The translations under genes and the position numbers were made by a program. Below the pieces are notes generated by a model, which ran no database searches, had not been told where the DNA came from, and saw only the letters and a program-made list of their open reading frames with translations. From assembly GCA_026225945.1 (NCBI GenBank), contig JAMJFZ010000597.1:6714001-6778000 (forward strand): DNA of 64,000 nucleotides, read 5' to 3'. The stretch is from Cricetomys ansorgei. Its lineage: Eukaryota; Chordata; Mammalia; Rodentia; Nesomyidae. Below are positions 59,681 to 64,000 of the stretch, in pieces (within the stretch, counting starts at the first letter, position 1; every line of letters starts with the position of its first letter).

Positions 59681-60104
59681 TACCTCTTATATTTTTGCTT
59701 TCCCATATTTTAAATCATAATAAAAGCACAAAAAACCCAACTTGTGATTCATGTTTATTCACCGATTATGTATTTATTAGTCAGAAGGAAATAAAATTAC
59801 CCACGTCTGAGTACATGTGGGACATTTAGGTCACCTCCCCAAGTCTCAGTTTGGCTTATTCTTTTCCCAGAAGAAGCCACCAAACCTCTCTGGGCATAGA
59901 GACACTTGTACAAGATGTAGGGTCTTCACAAATTACAAGTTACAACTCTCAAAATGAAGCATGGTGCTTTCCCCACTGCCCCATTTGCCGGGGTGAGGGA
60001 ATGCCACCGCAGTAAGCCAGGCCCATGTCCTCGGTGCCGCCCGAGCCCTGTACTGCTACAGAGGAGCATCTTGGAATAACCCCCTCTCCATGGGGTGTGT
60101 GTGT

Positions 60105-60275
60105 GTGTGGCTCATGCTGCCCTTCAGAGGACCTGGCTCAGTTCCCAGCACCCACGTTGAGCAGCTCACAACTGCTCCTATCTAGCTCCAGGGGACCCAT
60201 GCTTCATGCTTCCACATTCCTGTTCACCTACCCACACATGTACACACAACTGCAGATAAAACACCTTTAAAAATG
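60105..60275 (+). repeat. SINE B2, 5'-truncated, close to the ATG-exon acceptor
   Basis: 'cttcagaggacctggctcag', 'gttcccagcacccacgttga', 'agctccaggggacccatgct', ending in 'taaaacacctttaaaaatga'. It stops about 43 bases before the exon at 60319. A GT run replaces its head. Confidence 0.75.
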
Positions 60276-60318
60276 AAGTGTTTGAGGAAAAGTAAGTGTT
60301 CTCTTGTAATCTCTTTAG

Positions 60319-60330
60319 GCCTCCCTTCCA
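60319..60330 (+). other. Bmal1: 5'-UTR part of the ATG exon
   Basis: Twelve leader bases follow the acceptor (tcttgtaatctctttag). The BMAL1 start has C at -3 and G at +4, an intermediate context. Confidence 0.85.
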
Positions 60331-60470
60331 ATGGCGGACCAGAGAATGGACATTTCCTCAACAATCAGTGACTTCATGTCTCCGGGCCCCACCGACCTGC
60401 TCTCCGGTTCCCTGGGCACCAGCGGTGTGGACTGCAACCGAAAGAGGAAAGGCAGTGCCACTGACTACCA
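60331..60470 (+). CDS. Bmal1: BMAL1 coding exon with start codon (residues 1-46, codon 47 split)
   Basis: This encodes the N-terminus of BMAL1, a nuclear bHLH-PAS transcription factor that pairs with CLOCK. The translation begins MADQRMDISSTISDFM and is unmistakable. It carries Ser17 and Thr21, reported GSK3-beta sites, the basic signal NRKRKG at 36-41, reported as a nuclear localisation signal, and Ser42, a reported S6K1 site. Residue 26 is Gly. The exon ends in phase 2 (TAC CA, then donor gtaagg), and the split codon becomes Gln47 when joined to 62528. The ATG chosen is the conserved start. A different frame running in from upstream ends at TGA 60369-60371 inside this exon. Confidence 0.97.
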
Positions 60471-60903
60471 GTAAGGCCCTTGGGACGGTCAGCTCGTGTC
60501 AGTGCGTGGGCGCGGGGCACCTGCCCACAGCTGCCACCCAGGAGGGGTGGGAAGCTAAGGTCCCCTCTAAGTACTGTACATTTGATGCTGTCTCCATATG
60601 CAGAGAAGGCCAGTGGCACTTCTGAGGTGTTTATGTCACCTGCGGTCCCAGATTATTCCATGTCATGGGGGAAAAGAACAGCTTTAAAGCCGAGTCCTGC
60701 CTTTGCCCCATCTCCCCTTTCCTGACTCCTCTGAGTAGGAGAACTCACATGCGGCCTCTTTGAGGAAAACAGAAAGTTCCAACCACTTGACTCCTGTGTG
60801 GCGTGGAGGAGTAGAAGTCAGCCTGTCCCTAGCCTAGGGACTTTGACACTATTTAAATTAGCATGCACCTGCCTTGTTAAGCAGTATTTCTGTTTCTCTT
60901 TAG

Positions 60904-60928
60904 ACTGGATGACTTTTCTCTTGCATAA
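60904..60928 (+). pseudogene. Decayed alternative microexon of Bmal1 (LDDF insert)
   Basis: A fine acceptor (tatttctgtttctctttag) is followed by bases that, joined to the upstream CA, read Gln-Leu-Asp-Asp-Phe-Ser-Leu. I recall a rodent BMAL1 isoform with an LDDFAFE insert at exactly this junction, which would be a 21-nt exon. Here the 21st base (60924) is followed by ATAAGT where a donor GTAAGT would be expected, so the donor appears lost by G to A. The next GT (60929) would make a 25-nt exon that ends in an in-frame TAA. Inclusion would truncate the protein. The recalled isoform needs checking. Confidence 0.55.
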
Positions 60929-61079
60929 GTATGATTTCCTACTCACCACCATTCTCCTGCCTCCGTAGTCTGCTAGGGAGGGAGGCAGGGTAGAACGTTC
61001 ATGGGCAGGTTTGGTTTTCGCTGAAGCAGCTGTGTGGGGTCTACTGAAGAGATTTTCTTTTGTTGAATTGAGTGAAAAA

Positions 61080-61199
61080 TCTCTGAGGAGGTAATTCCAC
61101 CCCCCAGCAGACGTCCTTTCTGCTGAAGTTCACAGGCCGGATTTGGGGAACACAGAGGCTGGAGCTCAGATGCCCCCTAGGAGATGCTATGATTGATGT
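61080..61199 (+). other. Bmal1: Probable alternative first exon of Bmal1 (3' end at 61199)
   Basis: The exon's 5' limit is not visible and 61080 is arbitrary. Its 3' end is set by the donor gtaagtc at 61200. It ends with ATG ATT GAT GT, which joins the next exon's A GAA AGT ATG to give MIDV-ESM. The human 583-residue isoform begins MINIESMDTD from an equivalent alternative exon, so a MIDVESM start is what a rodent counterpart should look like. Using it would remove the first 47 residues, including the NRKRKG signal. An intronic promoter just upstream would be required; I see no TATA box or CpG cluster. Confidence 0.55.
61189..61199 (+). CDS. Bmal1: Alternative start of short BMAL1 isoform (MIDV...)
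   Basis: ATG at 61189 with G at -3. Three codons plus two bases precede the donor at 61200. Spliced to 62528 the reading is M-I-D-V-E-S-M-D, in frame with BMAL1. The human analogue reads MINIESM, differing at two codons. Support is the in-phase splice donor plus this similarity; there is no transcript evidence here. Confidence 0.5.
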
Positions 61200-62527
61200 G
61201 TAAGTCATCCTAGATCATTGAGAGAGCCACTGCCCAGGGGGATGGAGAGTGGATGTGGGGACTCAGGGGCTTTTTGCATAATGCTCACTCCCCAACACAA
61301 ACCAGGGCATTTTGTGTGAAGTTTTGTCTTGGGCAAATGCTGACGGGGCCACTAACATGTTCTAAGATTTCTGTTACGTGGCATTCCAGCCTCATCGTCA
61401 CCCAGTGACCTTCAGGTTTTCCTTGTGGACCCCAGTTTTGCCAATTTTTGCAAATTACCTTCTGGAATTCATAGTTCTGCCCCCCTGTACTTTTCCTGTG
61501 TTAAGGTCATCAGCTTCTGCTCACCTGGAGATGAGTTTGATCACAGGGGTAGACATAATGCTAGGGGCAAAGGCATGTTTGCCTTGTAGCCTATATGGCT
61601 TCCTCAAAGCCTGGGACTAGCTGGAGAAGCTGCCTGTGAAGATCCCCAGGGCACCTAGTTGGGAGCTCGTTCTAGAATGCCCTCAATGTGTTCCAGCACT
61701 CCTGGAAACAGTTTATATTGTTTGGAGGGCCCTTCCCTTAGGAGACACAGGAGACGAGAGAAATCCAGGAGGCCGTCAGTACCTTCCTGATGAGTTGTTT
61801 GAGTTGGACAAGGGAGTGAGCTGACCCCGAGGAGACACTTGAACTCTCGCCTTTGGGGATTTTAGTCTGTTTACTGAAGCACTAAATGCCATGAAACATG
61901 GGTGTCTGGGGTCTGTGAAAGGGAGGCAGGCCCTGCTGTGACCCCAGGATCCTTTGTGGCCCTCAGCCCCATAGTTCTCTTCCTCTCAGTTTCTCAAGCC
62001 TGGGACCACCCACATGTCCTAGGAGTCTCCTGTAATGCCTCTGAGATGCTGCGTAGGGCTCTCTCTGTGCTGCATTAACTGTTGGTGCTTTCAACCCCTC
62101 CTTTTTGCCCCCCCACCCAACATATAGACACATGCACTGGCATCTTTGGTATGTTTTGAAATGGAGTAAGCTTCAGAACAACCTAGGAATGAGATGGCAC
62201 AGATGTCTGTCTGGCTGCTCTGGTTAGCTAAGAGTCTCCATAAACATGATAGATTCCCAGTTCTCAAACAATCATAATATGAGCTAGTGTATTTAACATA
62301 CACACCCTATGGAGACCATTAATAACTTTTGTTTGGTAATATGGAATGCCAGTCTAGGCTTTATAGTAGGGTCTCCTTGATTGTGCTTGCTTGTGTTACT
62401 GTTATACATCCATTTCTATATCATGGTTATTTGAGCTTTTCTAGACAAATGAGAGCCTTCTATATGATGACAAGAAGTTATGCTGCACATCAGGTTAACA
62501 TGTGATCATCTCTTCTTGTTTCTGCAG

Positions 62528-62566
62528 AGAAAGTATGGACACAGACAAAGATGACCCTCATGGAAG
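62528..62566 (+). CDS. Bmal1: BMAL1 coding exon, residues 47-60 (39 nt)
   Basis: The acceptor ends 'tgtttctgcag' and the donor is AAG followed by gtacca. It encodes ESMDTDKDDPHG with split codons at both ends: Gln47 at the left, and Arg60 at the right (AG joined to G). This is the acidic linker between the nuclear localisation signal and the bHLH region. Its length is a multiple of three and both junctions are phase 2, so skipping it keeps the frame. It is the exon to which the alternative first exon joins. Confidence 0.95.
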
Positions 62567-62783
62567 GTACCATAACTTAGTAATTTGAATATATAACTCA
62601 GTTATTTTGTGGCCATTCTCCTTGCACAGTGAATTCAGGCTCAAGGTTGTCCCTTTATCCCCAGCCTCTAGTATAGCTCATAACCAAGAATCCTGTGTAT
62701 CTGTGGAGAGCTGTCAGGGATCAGGCAGGGAGAAAACAGCCGTGTCTAGGAGATTGAATCTTATCTTTTGCCCTCCCCTCCAG
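62567..62783 (+). other. Short Bmal1 intron
   Basis: A 217-base intron with donor gtacca and acceptor 'ttttgccctcccctccag'. No repeat or other feature is seen. Confidence 0.9.
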
Positions 62784-62825
62784 GTTAGAATATGCAGAAC
62801 ACCAAGGAAGGATCAAGAATGCAAG
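62784..62825 (+). CDS. Bmal1: BMAL1 coding exon, residues 60-74 (42 nt)
   Basis: It encodes LEYAEHQGRIKNA between split Arg60 and Arg74, leading into the basic region of the bHLH domain. Donor AAG followed by gtaagttc. The human protein has Thr where this has Ala at residue 64, as far as I recall. Like the previous exon it is symmetric (phase 2 on both sides, 14 codons). Confidence 0.95.
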
Positions 62826-63832
62826 GTAAGTTCAACCTCTGATTTTGTCTACAAAACATTCTATTTTGAGTTGCTGAGAGAACAGCTGAGGAGGCTCCAT
62901 GAGTTTGTTCCCCGTCTGAAGTCATCTCGACACTGCTGCGTTCTCAGGAAAGGAGGAGGTTTCACTTGTTTAGGCTTCCGCCGTTTGCACCCTCTGTATT
63001 GAGCTGGTCTTTACTCATTGCTATCTGTGCACATTTAACCTGGAGGAAAGTTGGGAGGTAGCAGAAAGTCATTCCAAGCTGGAGTTCTCTCCAATCTTCA
63101 CAGATGACTTCCTCCTGCGGGTAGCTCTGTGGTTCTGTATCTACTTCTCCATTGGTGATGCTTCCCTAGAGCAGGTGCATATCTGTCAGGGAGAGAACGT
63201 GTAGGGAAGTTTCTTCCTACCTAAACAGGCGGCCAGCCCAGGGGTAGAGTATGATGTGACATCCCTCAAAGGAAGTCGGGGGCGGGGGGGGGCAGACTGA
63301 GAATCTGTTACACCTGGGCGGGTCCTAGTTGATCCAAGAACATGTTAGTACTGGTTACCTCCACTGGACACAAGTGCTAGGGCCACACAGTGGCTGCTCA
63401 CAGGCTGCAGAGGCACATGCTACAGGGCCTGGCTACTCTGTGTCTGTTTTGGATGTCTGGCTGTATGGAACCTCTGCCTCCCTTCTTCCTCCTAGCCTCA
63501 TTCCAAAAACCTGGTCTTAAGGAATCTGAATAAACAAACAGTGAGGAAAAACAAATACTTCAGTTTGTTGTGAAAGGACAATTGTCATATTTTTTTTTCT
63601 TAAAAGATGGGGTAAGCATCAAAAACAAATAAGTAAAAAACAGACACCTGATTCTGACTTGTCAATGAAAGCATTTGGGGGTGATTTTTAGTGTAAAAGT
63701 CTAATTTGAAACATACCACAGAGCCTATATTTCCCATGTCAGAGAGTACTGGAAGCAGCCACACTGATTTATTTTTGTCAGTGCTGCCTATGTGCTGGCT
63801 TACATCTCATTCGTTCTCCTTCCTGTGTTCAG
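62826..63832 (+). other. Bmal1 intron before the bHLH exon
   Basis: About 1 kb. It holds a G-rich run (63280-63293) and T/A-rich patches (63590-63650), with no recognised SINE. The acceptor is 'ttctccttcctgtgttcag'. Confidence 0.85.
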
Positions 63833-63990
63833 GGAGGCCCACAGTCAGATTGAAAAGAGGCGTCGGGACAAAATGAACAGTTTCATTGATGAATTGGCTT
63901 CTTTGGTACCAACATGCAATGCGATGTCCAGGAAGTTAGATAAACTCACCGTGCTGAGGATGGCTGTTCAGCACATGAAGACGTTGAGAG
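63833..63990 (+). CDS. Bmal1: BMAL1 coding exon, bHLH domain (residues 74-126, codon 127 split)
   Basis: This exon encodes nearly the whole bHLH domain (about residues 72-125). The basic region carries His77, Glu81, Arg84 and Arg85; the His-Glu-Arg pattern reads the E-box CACGTG. Helix 1 includes [12 protein letters not shown], the loop is about TCNAMSRKL, and helix 2 is [17 protein letters not shown]. Ser90, a reported CK2 site, is present. The exon ends in phase 1 (AGA G, donor gtgaga), so Gly127 is split. It is probably the exon deleted in the mouse conditional allele (exon 8). Only ten bases of the next intron are in the window. Confidence 0.97.
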
Positions 63991-64000
63991 GTGAGATCTT

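Larger units (their letters stand above)
55324..60318 (+). other. Bmal1 intron before the ATG exon
   Basis: About 5 kb, very rich in SINEs on the + strand: B2 at 56028 and 56247, B3 at 56480 split by an LTR-like segment, B1 at 57155, B2 at 57987, ID at 58273 and 58608, B1 antisense at 59580, B2 at 60105. A MIR core is at about 59190. No other exon-like segment stands out. The 3' end of the intron (60276-60318) is the only non-repeat stretch left next to the acceptor. Confidence 0.75.
60471..62527 (+). other. Bmal1 intron holding two alternative-exon candidates
   Basis: The intron carries a decayed microexon (60904-60928) and a probable alternative first exon ending at 61199. The rest is unique sequence; I see no clear SINE in it, in contrast with the intron before. 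It ends in the acceptor 'atctcttcttgtttctgcag'. Confidence 0.75.
1..64000 (+). other. Bmal1: Bmal1 (Arntl) gene, 5' part: introns, leader exons and first coding exons
   Basis: The spliced right-hand exons encode the N-terminus of BMAL1, so the window is read as the 5' portion of this gene on the + strand. BMAL1 pairs with CLOCK or NPAS2 in the nucleus, binds E-boxes and drives Per, Cry and Nr1d transcription, the positive limb of the circadian loop. The known CpG-rich promoter with its ROR/REV-ERB elements is not seen here, so transcription should start upstream of position 1. That the far left (before about 16 kb) belongs to the same gene is inferred from the absence of any other gene and from the very long 5' introns known for this locus. 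The PAS domains and transactivation domain lie to the right of the window. Confidence 0.85.

Overview
The window is genomic DNA from a muroid rodent. Its SINEs are B1, B2/B3, B4 and ID types, it carries URR1-like and MaLR repeats, it is CpG-poor, and its one recognisable gene is split by introns. That gene is Bmal1 (Arntl), the circadian bHLH-PAS transcription factor, on the + strand. The four coding segments at the right end (60331-60470, 62528-62566, 62784-62825, 63833-63990) splice into the first 126 codons plus one base. They cover the N-terminal nuclear localisation signal and the whole bHLH domain. The PAS domains and C-terminus lie beyond the right edge, and the CpG-rich promoter and first exon are not in the window. 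I cannot fix the species.

Layout. From 1 to about 55.2 kb everything looks like 5' intronic DNA full of old repeats. Two short stretches there have the form of internal exons with strong splice sites (16773-16845 and 43769-43812). A convincing 65-nt non-coding exon follows at 55259-55323 and the ATG exon at 60319-60470. With one exon upstream of the window, this count makes the bHLH exon number 8, the number I recall for the exon deleted in a widely used mouse conditional allele. The two upstream exons remain predictions. From 60.5 to 64 kb lie the remaining coding exons, a decayed alternative microexon at 60904, and a probable alternative first exon ending at 61199 that would encode a short N-terminus like that of the human 583-residue isoform.

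The most interesting material is the 5' leader and N-terminal isoform logic. There is a six-codon uORF whose stop is 15 nt before the main start. There is also a second frame that stays open through all the predicted leader exons and overlaps the BMAL1 start out of frame. The two exons before the bHLH exon are symmetric, so either can be skipped without a frame change. The rest is repeat history: a non-autonomous MaLR-type element with both LTRs (49529-51517), a SINE inside a MIR, an LTR-like segment inside a B3 SINE, four copies of one rodent repeat family, and several microsatellites. I saw no bacterial-type system, CRISPR array, RNA gene or second protein-coding gene. Family names for repeats come from memory of consensus sequences and were not checked against a database.
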